A model generated the notes under the pieces. It did not search any database. It was not told where the DNA came from and saw only the letters and a program-made list of their open reading frames with translations. Of a DNA stretch of 64,000 nucleotides, positions 8,512 to 16,449 are shown one piece after another. The translations under genes were made by a program, and so were the position numbers. Position 1 is the stretch's first letter, and every line of letters begins with the position of its first letter. Source of the stretch: CAVTQY01 sp963736975. Lineage in GTDB: Bacteria > Pseudomonadota > Alphaproteobacteria > Acetobacterales > Acetobacteraceae. Location of the stretch: positions 3,100,001 through 3,164,000 of the forward strand of contig CAVTQY010000001.1 of assembly GCA_963736975.1 (NCBI GenBank). Reading direction: 5' to 3'.

Positions 8512-8559
8512 GTTTCGTTTCCCGTCTTGTTCCCCATGTTGTTCCCCGTATTATTCCCT
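8512..8559 (+). repeat. Four imperfect 12-bp tandem repeats
   Basis: Four consecutive 12-mers of the form GTnTTGTTCCCC fill 8512-8559, just upstream of the topA ATG at 8577. They leave little room for a normal ribosome binding site. They may affect initiation of topA or simply be slippage-generated. Confidence 0.6.
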
Positions 8560-8576
8560 GGGGCGCTTAGGATCCC

Positions 8577-11261
8577 ATGCCGGACGTCGTCGTCGTCGAA
8601 TCCCCCGCTAAAGCCAAGACTATCAATCGTTATCTCGGTGACCGGTTCACTGTTCTGGCAAGCTTCGGCCATGTCCGCGACCTGCCGCCCAAGGACGGCT
8701 CGGTCCGTCCGGAGCAGGACTTCGCCATGGACTGGGAGGCGGACGCGCGAGGGGAGCGGCAGGTCGGTGCTATCGCCAAGGCGCTGAAGGGTGCACGCAC
8801 GCTTTATCTGGCGACCGACCCGGACCGCGAAGGCGAGGCGATTTCGTGGCATGTGCGCAACATGCTGGACGAGAAACGCGCGCTGAAAGGCGTCGATGTC
8901 CGGCGGATCACCTTCAACGAGATCACCCGCAGCGCCATCCGCGCCGCCATGGAAGCGCCGCGCGACCTCGACCAGCCGCTGATCGAGGCCTATCTGGCGC
9001 GCCGCGCGCTGGACTATCTGGTTGGGTTCACGCTCTCGCCGGTCCTGTGGCGCAAGCTGCCGGGCAGCCGCAGCGCCGGGCGCGTGCAGTCCGTCGCGCT
9101 GCGACTGATCTGCGAACGCGAAGCCGAAATCGAAATCTTCCGTCCGCGCGAATATTGGTCGGTCGAAGCAGAGTTCACCACGCCGGCCGGAACGCCGTTC
9201 ACGGCCCGGCTGACCCATCTCGACGGCCGGAAACTCGAACAGTTCGATCTGGCGAACGAGGCTTTGGCGTTGCGTGCCAAGGCGGCGGTGGAGGCGGGAC
9301 GGTTCCAGGTCGGCTCGGTCGAACGCAAGCGGGTCAAGCGAAATCCGCCGGCCCCCTTCACGACCTCGACGTTGCAGCAGGAATCATCGCGCAAACTGGG
9401 CTTCGGCGCGCAGCAGACCATGCGTGTGGCGCAGCAGCTTTATGAAGGCGTGGATCTCGACGGCGAGAGCGTCGGGCTGATCACCTATATGCGCACTGAC
9501 GGCGTGCAGATGGCGCGCGAGGCGGTTTTTTCCATCCGCGATCACGTAAAGGCCGTGAACGGTCCTGATTACGTTCCGGCCGCTCCGCGCGAATACACCA
9601 GCAAAGCGAAGAATGCGCAGGAAGCGCATGAGGCGATCCGGCCGACGGATGTCGCGCGTACGCCTGACAGCGTGGCTCGGTTCCTCAGCTCCGACCAACG
9701 CCGGCTGTATGACTTGATCTGGAAACGCGCCGTCGCGTCGCAGATGCAGTCCGCCGAACTGGATCAGGTCACGGTCGAGGTAGCAGACGGCCCAAATGGA
9801 CAAGGACGGGGTATCCGTCTGCGCGCGACCGGCTCGATCGTGACCTTCGACGGGTTCCTCAAACTGTATCGCGAGGATCAGGACGACACGGCCGAGGAAG
9901 AGGAAGGCCGCATGTTGCCGCCCATGGCGGAGCGCGACCCGTTGGGCCTTGGCGTGGTCGACGCTACCCAGCATTTCACGCAACCGCCGCCGCGCTATTC
10001 GGAAGCCAGCCTGGTCAAGAAACTGGAGGAGCTTGGGATCGGCCGCCCCTCCACCTATGCCTCGATCCTATCGGTGTTGCAGGACCGCAAATATGTGCGG
10101 CAGGACAAGCGCCGGTTCATCCCCGAAGACCGCGGGAGGCTGGTGACTGCCTTCCTGGTCGGCTTCTTCGAGCATTATGTCGAAACCGGCTTCACCGCGC
10201 AGATGGAGGAGAAGCTCGACGACATCGCCGAAGGTCAGGCCGATTGGCGCGCGGTGATGAGAGCATTCTGGGATGACTTCTCCAAAGCCGTCGAGCAAAC
10301 CAAGGACCTCAAAATCAGCGACGTCATCAGCGCGCTGGACCAGGAGCTGGGGCCCCACTTCTTCCCGCCGCGTGAGGACGGCAGTGATCCGCGCGCCTGC
10401 CCGGCGTGCGGAACCGGCCGGCTGGGGCTGAAGCTAGGGCGTTATGGCAGTTTCATCGGCTGCTCGAATTATCCCGCCTGTCAGTACACGCGCCGTCTGG
10501 CGATCGAAACCGGCGACGATCAGGGCGAGACGCTGAAAGAGGGCATGCGCGTCCTCGGGCGAAATCCGGATACGGGCGAGGAAATCACGGTCCGCCGCGG
10601 TCCTTATGGACTGTACGTGCAGCAGGGCGAAGCCAGCGAGGACAAGAAAGCGGCCAAGCCTCGGCGTACGTCGCTGCCCCGGGGCATGGATGCCGAACAG
10701 CTCACACTGGAGCAGGCAATCGCCCTTTTGCACCTGCCGCGGACCATCGGGGTGCATCCCGAGACGAAGGAGACGATCGAAGCGGGGATTGGCCGTTTCG
10801 GCCCCTATGTACGGATGGGCGCGATCTATGGGTCGCTCGACCGGGATGACGACGTGCTAGCGATCGGGATCAACCGCGCCGTCGATCTGATCGCCCGCAA
10901 GATGTCCAGCATCCGCACTTTGGGCGCGCACCCGGGGGATAAACAGCCCGTGGCCGTGCGCAAGGGGCGGTTCGGGCCATTCGTGCAGCACGGCAACCAA
11001 GTGGCCAACGTGCCGCGCGGGGTGTTGATGGACGACGTCACGCTGGACGGCGCGCTCGCGCTGCTCGCTGAGAAGGGCAAGGCGCTGAAGCCGCGCGGAG
11101 CGGGGCGAAAGCAGGCGCGCAAGGAACGGGCGGGCGGGCGGGCACCGGCGCCGACGGCCGATGCCTCAAAGGGCCCGGCGCGAAAAACCGCGGCCAAACG
11201 GAAGAAAGCGGCCCGCCCGAAGCGCGCGGCGACCAAGCGCCAGAAGCAGGCGGCGGAGTAG
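8577..11261 (+). CDS. topA: DNA topoisomerase I
   Basis: Type IA enzyme that relaxes negative supercoils. The 894-residue protein has the Toprim domain at the N-terminus (VVVVESPAKAKTI and the TDPDREGEAI acidic cluster), the catalytic Tyr at about residue 304 (GLITYMRTDG), and a zinc-finger module at about 607-640 (CPACGTG, CSNYPAC). Repeated C-terminal topo_C_Rpt-like segments (GPYGLYVQ, GRFGPYVRMG, GRFGPFVQHG) and a Lys/Arg/Ala-rich tail follow. Length and order are typical of alphaproteobacterial TopA. The start is fixed by homology; the upstream 12-bp repeats replace a clear ribosome binding site. Confidence 0.97.
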   Translation: MPDVVVVESPAKAKTINRYLGDRFTVLASFGHVRDLPPKDGSVRPEQDFAMDWEADARGERQVGAIAKALKGARTLYLATDPDREGEAISWHVRNMLDEKRALKGVDVRRITFNEITRSAIRAAMEAPRDLDQPLIEAYLARRALDYLVGFTLSPVLWRKLPGSRSAGRVQSVALRLICEREAEIEIFRPREYWSVEAEFTTPAGTPFTARLTHLDGRKLEQFDLANEALALRAKAAVEAGRFQVGSVERKRVKRNPPAPFTTSTLQQESSRKLGFGAQQTMRVAQQLYEGVDLDGESVGLITYMRTDGVQMAREAVFSIRDHVKAVNGPDYVPAAPREYTSKAKNAQEAHEAIRPTDVARTPDSVARFLSSDQRRLYDLIWKRAVASQMQSAELDQVTVEVADGPNGQGRGIRLRATGSIVTFDGFLKLYREDQDDTAEEEEGRMLPPMAERDPLGLGVVDATQHFTQPPPRYSEASLVKKLEELGIGRPSTYASILSVLQDRKYVRQDKRRFIPEDRGRLVTAFLVGFFEHYVETGFTAQMEEKLDDIAEGQADWRAVMRAFWDDFSKAVEQTKDLKISDVISALDQELGPHFFPPREDGSDPRACPACGTGRLGLKLGRYGSFIGCSNYPACQYTRRLAIETGDDQGETLKEGMRVLGRNPDTGEEITVRRGPYGLYVQQGEASEDKKAAKPRRTSLPRGMDAEQLTLEQAIALLHLPRTIGVHPETKETIEAGIGRFGPYVRMGAIYGSLDRDDDVLAIGINRAVDLIARKMSSIRTLGAHPGDKQPVAVRKGRFGPFVQHGNQVANVPRGVLMDDVTLDGALALLAEKGKALKPRGAGRKQARKERAGGRAPAPTADASKGPARKTAAKRKKAARPKRAATKRQKQAAE

Positions 11262-11293
11262 TGGCTGCTTGATGTCGCTGTAGTTCAACGCCA

Positions 11294-11311
11294 TACTACG
11301 CGGAGGTAGTA
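11294..11311 (+). promoter_or_regulatory. Inverted repeat before the RHH antitoxin (probable operator)
   Basis: TACTAC at 11294-11299 and GTAGTA at 11306-11311 form a 6-bp inverted repeat with a 6-base spacer, 17 bp before the antitoxin ATG. Ribbon-helix-helix antitoxins repress their own promoter by binding such short palindromes, so this is the likely operator. The assignment is inference from position. Confidence 0.45.
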
Positions 11312-11327
11312 GGGAAGCGCCCCAGCC

Positions 11328-11597
11328 ATGATAATGCCGGTATCCGTGCGCCTGGACGATGAGGTTAAAGACGTGCTGGAGCAGGAGGCTCGGCAGCGTC
11401 ACATGGGCTTGTCCAGCTATCTGCGGCTGATCGCAGCGGAAGCGGCCGAGCGGGTGCGGCGCGAGCGGATTCGCCGCCAGAGTGAGGCGGTGGGTGCCTA
11501 TGTCGCCCGTTCCGAGCATGCCCGCGGCTTCTACGAGGACTGGGGCTCGCTGCTGACCCCTGATGACGCCCCGGATCGCGCCCCGGATCGCGACTGA
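11328..11597 (+). CDS. Ribbon-helix-helix (CopG-like) antitoxin
   Basis: An 89-residue protein. Its N-terminus has the beta-strand VSVRLDDEV followed by two helices (EVKDVLEQEARQRHMG and SSYLRLIAAEAAERVR), the RHH DNA-binding fold. The acidic C-terminal tail (FYEDWG, DAPDRAPDRD) probably wraps the toxin. The tail carries a perfect repeat (PDRAPDRD). The MazF-like toxin starts 3 bp after the stop. ATG 11334 is an alternative start two codons downstream. Confidence 0.75.
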   Translation: MIMPVSVRLDDEVKDVLEQEARQRHMGLSSYLRLIAAEAAERVRRERIRRQSEAVGAYVARSEHARGFYEDWGSLLTPDDAPDRAPDRD

Positions 11598-11600
11598 CAG

Positions 11601-11984
11601 TTGGGCCGGTTCCAGGCCGGGCAAATCGTGGTCGCGGACTGGCGCGACGCCCTGCCCAAGGAACCCAACAAGCTCCGCCCGGCAATCGTCATCGAGCATG
11701 ACGAGCTGTTCGATGTGGCCTATCCCAATGTCATCCTGGTGCCGCTGACTGATGATGCGCGGCTTGCCATTCCCGAGCTTGCGGTGGCGATCGACCCCAC
11801 GGCGGACAACGGCTGCACGAAACGCTGCTGGGCGCTGTCGCATTGCGTGGCGACGACTTCGGGGAGTCGGCTCAGGCCGACACGGTCCGCTATCATGCCC
11901 GAGCAGCTCGCTCTCATCCGGCGACAGGTGGCGGTGGCGATCGGGCTGGGGCGATCGGGCAGCGCGAGCATCAGCGGGAGGTGA
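11601..11984 (+). CDS. MazF/PemK-family endoribonuclease toxin
   Basis: A 127-residue toxin-like protein with the family signature near the N-terminus (FQAGQIVVADWRDA, then KLRPAIVIEHD) and the typical strand YPNVILVPLTDD. It should cleave RNA unless held by the RHH protein encoded just upstream. The start is TTG 11601, supported by the 3-bp gap to the antitoxin and by PemK alignment. The C-terminal helix (MPEQLALIRRQVAVAIG) is intact. Of the three toxin loci in the window this is the only complete pair. Confidence 0.78.
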   Translation: MGRFQAGQIVVADWRDALPKEPNKLRPAIVIEHDELFDVAYPNVILVPLTDDARLAIPELAVAIDPTADNGCTKRCWALSHCVATTSGSRLRPTRSAIMPEQLALIRRQVAVAIGLGRSGSASISGR

Positions 11985-11993
11985 AACCCGGCC

Positions 11994-12815
11994 ATGCCGG
12001 ACGAGCACGCGAGCAGCCTGACCAAGGCCGAACGGGAGAATGTCAAGGAACTCGCCGCGCCGCGCGCGCCGGTGATCTACGAAGTCGTTCGCCAACAGGG
12101 CGACGAGGAACTGCGCCGCCCCCCTGGGTCGCTGTTCTGGTCGGGCATCGCCGGCGGCGTTACAATCATGGCTTCGGTCATTGCCGAGGGAGCGCTCTAC
12201 AATAAGCTGCCGAGTGATGTCCCTTGGCGGGATGCCGTAGCGGAGATCGGCTACAGCCTGGGGTTCATCATGGTGATCCTCGGGCGCATGCAGCTCTTCA
12301 CCGAACAGACGATCGTCACGGTGCTGCCCGTGATGACGCGGCCGAGTTGGGAAGGGTTGGGAAAAACCGCGCAATTATGGGCGATCGTCTTCATCGCCAA
12401 CATGCTGGGCGCATGCGCTGCCGCCGCGATCAACGTGAAGTTTCATCTGATGGGTTCGGCGCTGCTTGGCGCCATGCTGCAGGTGTCCGGCGGGCTGCTG
12501 CACAAGACGGCACTGGATGTATTGCTGACCGGCATCCCGGCCGGTTTTCTGATCGCGTCAGTGGCGTGGATCCGGGCCGGCGTCAGCAACGGCGAGTTCT
12601 GGATCGTGCTGGCTCTCACCTACACGATTGCGCTCGGGGATTTCACCCATGTGATCGCCGGCGGGGCGGAGACCTTCCTGCTGCTGTTTGCTGGGCAGAT
12701 CGGCGCGGGCCAGGCGATCGGCGGGATCATCCTGCCCGCGCTGCTCGGCAATATCGTCGGTGGGACCGGGCTGTTCGCGCTGCTCGCTCACGCACAGGTG
12801 CGCCAGGAGTTGTAG
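11994..12815 (+). CDS. Formate/nitrite transporter (FNT) family channel
   Basis: A 273-residue inner-membrane protein with six predicted helices. An N-terminal cytoplasmic tail (residues 1-45) is followed by helices including FWSGIAGGVTIMASVIAEG, GFIMVILGRMQLFTEQTI (the helix-2 Omega-loop region) and FTHVIAGGAETFLLLFAGQ. FNT channels move formate, nitrite, hydrosulfide or lactate, and the sequence does not say which here. The Glu of LFTEQT replaces the Thr/Leu gating region of FocA; similar proteins are annotated only as family members. It lies 9 bp after the MazF-like gene and may share its transcript, which would be by position rather than function. Confidence 0.85.
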   Translation: MPDEHASSLTKAERENVKELAAPRAPVIYEVVRQQGDEELRRPPGSLFWSGIAGGVTIMASVIAEGALYNKLPSDVPWRDAVAEIGYSLGFIMVILGRMQLFTEQTIVTVLPVMTRPSWEGLGKTAQLWAIVFIANMLGACAAAAINVKFHLMGSALLGAMLQVSGGLLHKTALDVLLTGIPAGFLIASVAWIRAGVSNGEFWIVLALTYTIALGDFTHVIAGGAETFLLLFAGQIGAGQAIGGIILPALLGNIVGGTGLFALLAHAQVRQEL

Positions 12816-12882
12816 GAGCACGCACTTGCACGGTGGTGAGGGCCGCTCTACCGCTTGGGCCGGACAATCCAGGGGAAACGCC

Positions 12883-13926
12883 ATGAAGCTCCTCGCTGCC
12901 GGCCTGCTCGCCGCGGCCGGGCTCGCAGTTGCACCGGTCCAGGCAGCGCCCGCCAAGCCCGACCTCGTGTATTTCATTTTTACCGGCTACGCTTATCCGT
13001 ATTTCGCGCCGATGGCGGAGGCGGTGAAGCAGGCCGCGTCGCATTATCCGAACATGTCGATCCGCATCGTCAATGCCAACAACTCCGCCTCGCAGGAAAT
13101 CACCGACATCAAGGAAGCGAGCGCGGCGGGCGCCAAGGGCATCATCCTCAACACCATCCAGGAATCGGTGACCGGCGCGGCGCGCCAGGCGATGCAGCAG
13201 GGGATCCCGATCGTGACGGTGGATCGCGACGTATCCTCGCCGGCGGCACGGATCGCGTTCATCGGCGACAATGACGAGACGCTCGGGCGTGAGGAGACGC
13301 AATACGCGATCGACACGCTGCGCCAAAAGAACCTGCCGAAGCCGTGGCATGTCGTGGTGCTGCAGGGCACGCTCGGAGCGAGCGTCAGCGTCGGCCGGCT
13401 CAAGGGCACGATGGATGTGCTGGATCCGCTCGTGAAGGACGGCTCGGTGCAGGTGGTGCTCAACCAGTCGGCGAATTTCGAGACCGCGGCGGCGCAGTCG
13501 ATGATCTCGGCCGAACTGGCGAAGACGACCGACATTCAACTGATCGTATGCGCCAATGATGCGATGGCATTGGGCGCGATCAATGCGCTGAAGGCGCATG
13601 ACATCACCCCTGGTCAAAAGACCTTCGTAGCCGGCGCCGATGCGCAGCCGGAAAGCCTCGATGCGGTGAAGGCCGGGACCCAGCTCGACACGGTAACTCA
13701 CGCGCCGTTCGTGGAGGCGTATTGGGCCGTCGAGGCAATGGCGAACGAACTCGTCAGCCACACGAAACCGCCGGCGGCGAAATTCCCGCATGGGGACGTG
13801 ATCATCCCGATGACGCTGGTGACCAGCCAGAATGTTGGGCAGATCGCCGCCTGGGGCACGCCGGAAACGATTCCGCCGCTGCCGTATGGCAAGTCTCAGG
13901 CCTATCCGGTGGCGGCCAGCAAGTGA
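12883..13926 (+). CDS. Sugar-type ABC transporter substrate-binding protein
   Basis: A periplasmic binding protein of 347 residues in the ribose/galactose (Peripla_BP_4) class. The signal peptide covers residues 1-23 (LLAAGLLAAAGLAVAPVQA). The mature protein shows the class pattern: PDLVYFIFTGYAYPYFAPM, then ASAAGAKGIILN, PIVTVDRDV, FIGDNDETLGR, and ANDAMALGAINAL in the second lobe. The ligand cannot be inferred. AGGGGAA lies 5 nt before ATG 12883. The stop overlaps the GTG of the ATPase gene (GTGA), so the two are translationally coupled, and the UGSC pair follows in the same operon. Confidence 0.88.
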   Translation: MKLLAAGLLAAAGLAVAPVQAAPAKPDLVYFIFTGYAYPYFAPMAEAVKQAASHYPNMSIRIVNANNSASQEITDIKEASAAGAKGIILNTIQESVTGAARQAMQQGIPIVTVDRDVSSPAARIAFIGDNDETLGREETQYAIDTLRQKNLPKPWHVVVLQGTLGASVSVGRLKGTMDVLDPLVKDGSVQVVLNQSANFETAAAQSMISAELAKTTDIQLIVCANDAMALGAINALKAHDITPGQKTFVAGADAQPESLDAVKAGTQLDTVTHAPFVEAYWAVEAMANELVSHTKPPAAKFPHGDVIIPMTLVTSQNVGQIAAWGTPETIPPLPYGKSQAYPVAASK

Positions 13927-14660
13927 GCGGAACCGAAGAAGCCGCACCCCTGCTGTCGGCCCGGTCGCTGGTGAAGACGTTCGGACCGGTGCGCGCGGTG
14001 GATGGCGTCAGCCTGGACGTGTACCCACAGGAAGTGGTCGGGATCATCGGCGACAACGGGGCGGGCAAATCGACGTTTCTGTCGCTGTTGACTGGGTTTC
14101 ACCATCCTGATTCGGGACAGATCGTGTATCGCGGCCGGCAGGTCGCGGTCGCATCGCCGCGCATTGCCCGCAACGCGCTGAAGATCGAGATGATCTATCA
14201 GAAGCTGGAACTGGCCCCCGATCTCACGGTTTGGGAGAATCTGTTTCTGGGCGAGGAGTTGCGTCGTTATGGCGTGTTTGCCGATCGCGGCGGGATGCGC
14301 CGTCGCGCCGGACAGGTGCTCAGCGAGTTGGGCCTGAAGATTTCTGCCAATGATCTTCTCGGTGAGTTGTCGGGAGGCGAGCAGCAGGCCGTGGCGATCG
14401 GCCGCGCACTGCTGTTCGACCGCCAGATCATCATCATGGACGAGCCGACGGCGGCGATTTCCGTGCAGAAAGTGCAGGACGTGCTGGCCCTGATCCGCCG
14501 CCTGCGGGATGCCGGCAAGTCGATCCTGATGGTCAGCCACCGGCTGGAGGACCTGCTCGCGGTCTGTGACCGCATCGCGGTGTTCTATCACGGCACCATT
14601 CGCCGCGTGATGCCGAACCAGGGACTCGGCGTCAGCGACCTCGTGCACGCGATGTTCTGA
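13923..14660 (+). CDS. Sugar-type ABC transporter ATP-binding protein
   Basis: A 245-residue ATPase with Walker A (GDNGAGKST), Q-loop region (MIYQKLELAPDLTVWENLFLG), signature LSGGEQQ, Walker B (IIIMDEP) and switch His (VSHRLED). It has one nucleotide-binding domain, unlike the two-domain RbsA proteins of about 500 residues, so it should act as a dimer as in the FrcA type. The GTG start overlaps the binding-protein stop. The matching permease is not in this operon; it lies convergently at 16450-17425. Confidence 0.9.
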   Translation: MSGTEEAAPLLSARSLVKTFGPVRAVDGVSLDVYPQEVVGIIGDNGAGKSTFLSLLTGFHHPDSGQIVYRGRQVAVASPRIARNALKIEMIYQKLELAPDLTVWENLFLGEELRRYGVFADRGGMRRRAGQVLSELGLKISANDLLGELSGGEQQAVAIGRALLFDRQIIIMDEPTAAISVQKVQDVLALIRRLRDAGKSILMVSHRLEDLLAVCDRIAVFYHGTIRRVMPNQGLGVSDLVHAMF

Positions 14661-14663
14661 CCG

Positions 14664-15726
14664 ATGCAGCTTGCCTCCAGGATCCATCACGTTGATGACA
14701 TCTGGGCAGCGCAGGAGCTGTACCACAGCAATGGCTGGACCGACGGGCTGCCGATCGTGCCGCCGACCCGCGAGGCAGTGGAGGCGTGCCTGGAATGGGC
14801 GATGATTCCGCCGGACCATCTTGTCGGCGTCGAACCGGTCCGAGCGGTGCCGATCACGGCGGAAAAACTCGCGGTCAATGCGGTCATGGCCGGCTGCCTG
14901 CCGATGCACTTCCCGGTCGTGTTGACAGCGTTCACCGCGATGCTCCAGCCGGAGTTCCTGTTGCATGGCGCGACCGCTTCGACCGGCGGCTGCGCCGTGT
15001 TCGTGGTGCTCGAACGGTCCGATCCGTCGCGAGCTGGGCGCGGATGGGATCTTCAACGCGCTCGGCAACAGTGATCGCGCCACCGCGGTGATCGGCCGGG
15101 CGCTGCGGCTGGCGCTGATCAACATCCTGGAGGTACGGCCGGGCGGGATCGATCGTTCGACGCTCGGCCATCCGGGCAAGTTCAGTTACTGCGTCGCCGA
15201 GGACGAAGAGGACACAAGCTGGCTACCGCTCTGCGTTCAGCGCGGGCTGCCGCCGGAGGTTTCCGCTGTGACCGTCATGGCGGCCGGCGCGCCGCGGCAG
15301 ATCATGAATGAGTGGACGACGGCGCCCGAGGACATCCTGGAGACATTCGCCGCGGAGATGCGCGCCAATATGCGGCATTACTCGATCTGGCCAGGCAACT
15401 ACGCGTTGGTCGTTCCGAAGCAGTTGCGCGACCACTTGCAGGCGGCGGGCTGGAGCAAGAGCGATGTCGCCGCCTTTCTTCATGAGCGGGCGCGGGTGAA
15501 GCGCGGGGAGTGGGCCGAGGTCGGCAAGAAGGTCGTGGTGCGGGACCGCGGCGACGCCATCCATGGCGCACTCGAAACTCCTGCCGAACTGCTCGTGGTC
15601 GCTGCCGGAGGTCCGGCCGGCGGGTTCGGCGCGGTGATCCCGCCTTGGCTTGGCGGCAAGAGCAGCGCGGTGACATTGCCGATCGGGGCCTGTGTTGACT
15701 GCGGGCCGGACGAGCGGCGAAGCTGA
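14664..15726 (+). pseudogene. Partner protein of the UGSC selenoprotein, frameshifted
   Basis: A gene of about 353 codons split by a single extra base near 15012. The first frame gives WTDGLPIVPPTREAVEA and FLLHGATASTGGCAVFVVL; the second continues NGPIRRELGADGIFNALG, HPGKFSYCVAEDEE and a C-terminus ending CVDCGPDERRS. The two frames join without overlap or gap at VVL/NGP, so one intact ancestral protein is clear. I do not recognise an enzyme family. It begins 3 bp after the ATPase gene and ends 5 bp before the UGSC gene. It may be dead, an assembly error, or less likely read by +1 frameshifting at CTC-GAA. Confidence 0.65.
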
Positions 15727-15731
15727 CGCGC

Positions 15732-16256
15732 ATGGCCCTTCAGCTTCTCGATCCGACGAACGAGACGGCCCCGCCACTGGGTGACCCGGCGGCGCGCCCC
15801 GCTTCGCTTACCGGCAAGACCGTCGGGTTCATCTCCAACGGGAAGGAGGGGACGCGCGGCTTCTTCACGCATCTCGACCGCATGCTGCGCAGTGAATTCG
15901 GCGTTGCCGACGTGATCCTGCGCGTGAAGTCGAATTTCAGCGCGCCCGCCGATCGGGACATCGTCGATGAGATTGCGCGCTGGCAGGCCGTCGTTACCGG
16001 TGTCGGCGACTGAGGCTCCTGTTCGTCGTGCAGTTTGCATGACGCACTGACGGCTGAACGTTTTGGGGTTCCTGCGATGGCAGTGATGACCGCGAGTTTC
16101 GTGGGCGCGGCTGAGCTGATGGCGCGGGTGCTCGGGTTCCCCGGCTACGCGTTCGCGGTGATCGCGCATCCAATCAGCAGCGTGGGTGACGATACGCTGC
16201 GCCTGATGGCCGACACAGCGATCGAGCAGGCGCGGCATCTGTTGCTGCGGGTGTGA
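15732..16256 (+). CDS. UGSC-family selenoprotein with in-frame UGA (Sec94)
   Basis: Read as one 174-residue protein when TGA 16011-16013 is decoded as selenocysteine. The first 93 codons (TGKTVGFISNGKEGTRGFF, then DEIARWQAVVTGVGD) run to the UGA. The frame then continues at once with GSCSSCSLHDALTAER and FGVPAMAVMTASF to a TGA at 16254. This gives the U-G-S-C motif that names the UGSC (seleno)protein family, with another Cys three residues on. The active-site function in the family is not established; a redox role is assumed. A hairpin of SECIS type starts 11 nt after the UGA. Without Sec decoding, the gene would look like two ORFs of 93 and about 73 codons. Confidence 0.85.
16025..16043 (+). 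promoter_or_regulatory. Bacterial SECIS-like hairpin
   Basis: GTCGTGCA (16025-16032) pairs with TGCATGAC (16036-16043) in an 8-bp stem, with one G-T pair, around a GTT loop. The stem begins 11 nt after the in-frame UGA, the spacing found for the minimal upper hairpin of the E. coli fdhF SECIS, and the apical loop has the G-U expected for SelB contact. It lies within the coding frame, as bacterial SECIS elements do. Confidence 0.7.
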
Positions 16257-16282
16257 CGCCGCGGCAAGCAAGAAAGAAGATT

Positions 16283-16426
16283 CACCACAGAGACACAGAG
16301 ACGGGAGGTTTGCACAGAGAAAGAGTATTTACGCCTCGCCTACGGCCGCCGCCGCCTCGGACAAACTGCGCCCAGCGCACAAAAATTCCTCTGTGCAAGC
16401 CTCCCCGGCTCTGCGTCTCTGTGGTG
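16283..16426. repeat. Large imperfect inverted repeat of CACAGAGAC type
   Basis: The left arm 16283-16319 (CACCACAGAGACACAGAG, GGGAGG, GCACAGAG) pairs with the right arm 16389-16426 (CTCTGTGC, CCTCCC, GTCTCTGTGGTG). The loop is about 70 bases and there is further pairing outside (AAGCAAG / CTTGCTT). It sits between the convergent selenoprotein and permease genes, so it can act as a bidirectional terminator. Its sequence resembles the ACCACAGAGACACAGAG element that recurs in intergenic DNA of many bacteria. Confidence 0.65.
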
Positions 16427-16449
16427 GTACTATCTTGCTTTCAGCCGTA

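Noticed and set aside
14664..15726. Programmed +1 frameshifting in the UGSC partner gene
   Set aside because: There is no slippery codon, stop or stimulatory structure at the site, and many other genes here have similar simple indels, so mutation or sequence error is more likely.
15732..16013. Reading the UGSC gene as a truncated pseudogene ending at the TGA
   Set aside because: Conservation continues without shift after the TGA, the U-G-S-C motif is formed and a correctly placed hairpin follows.
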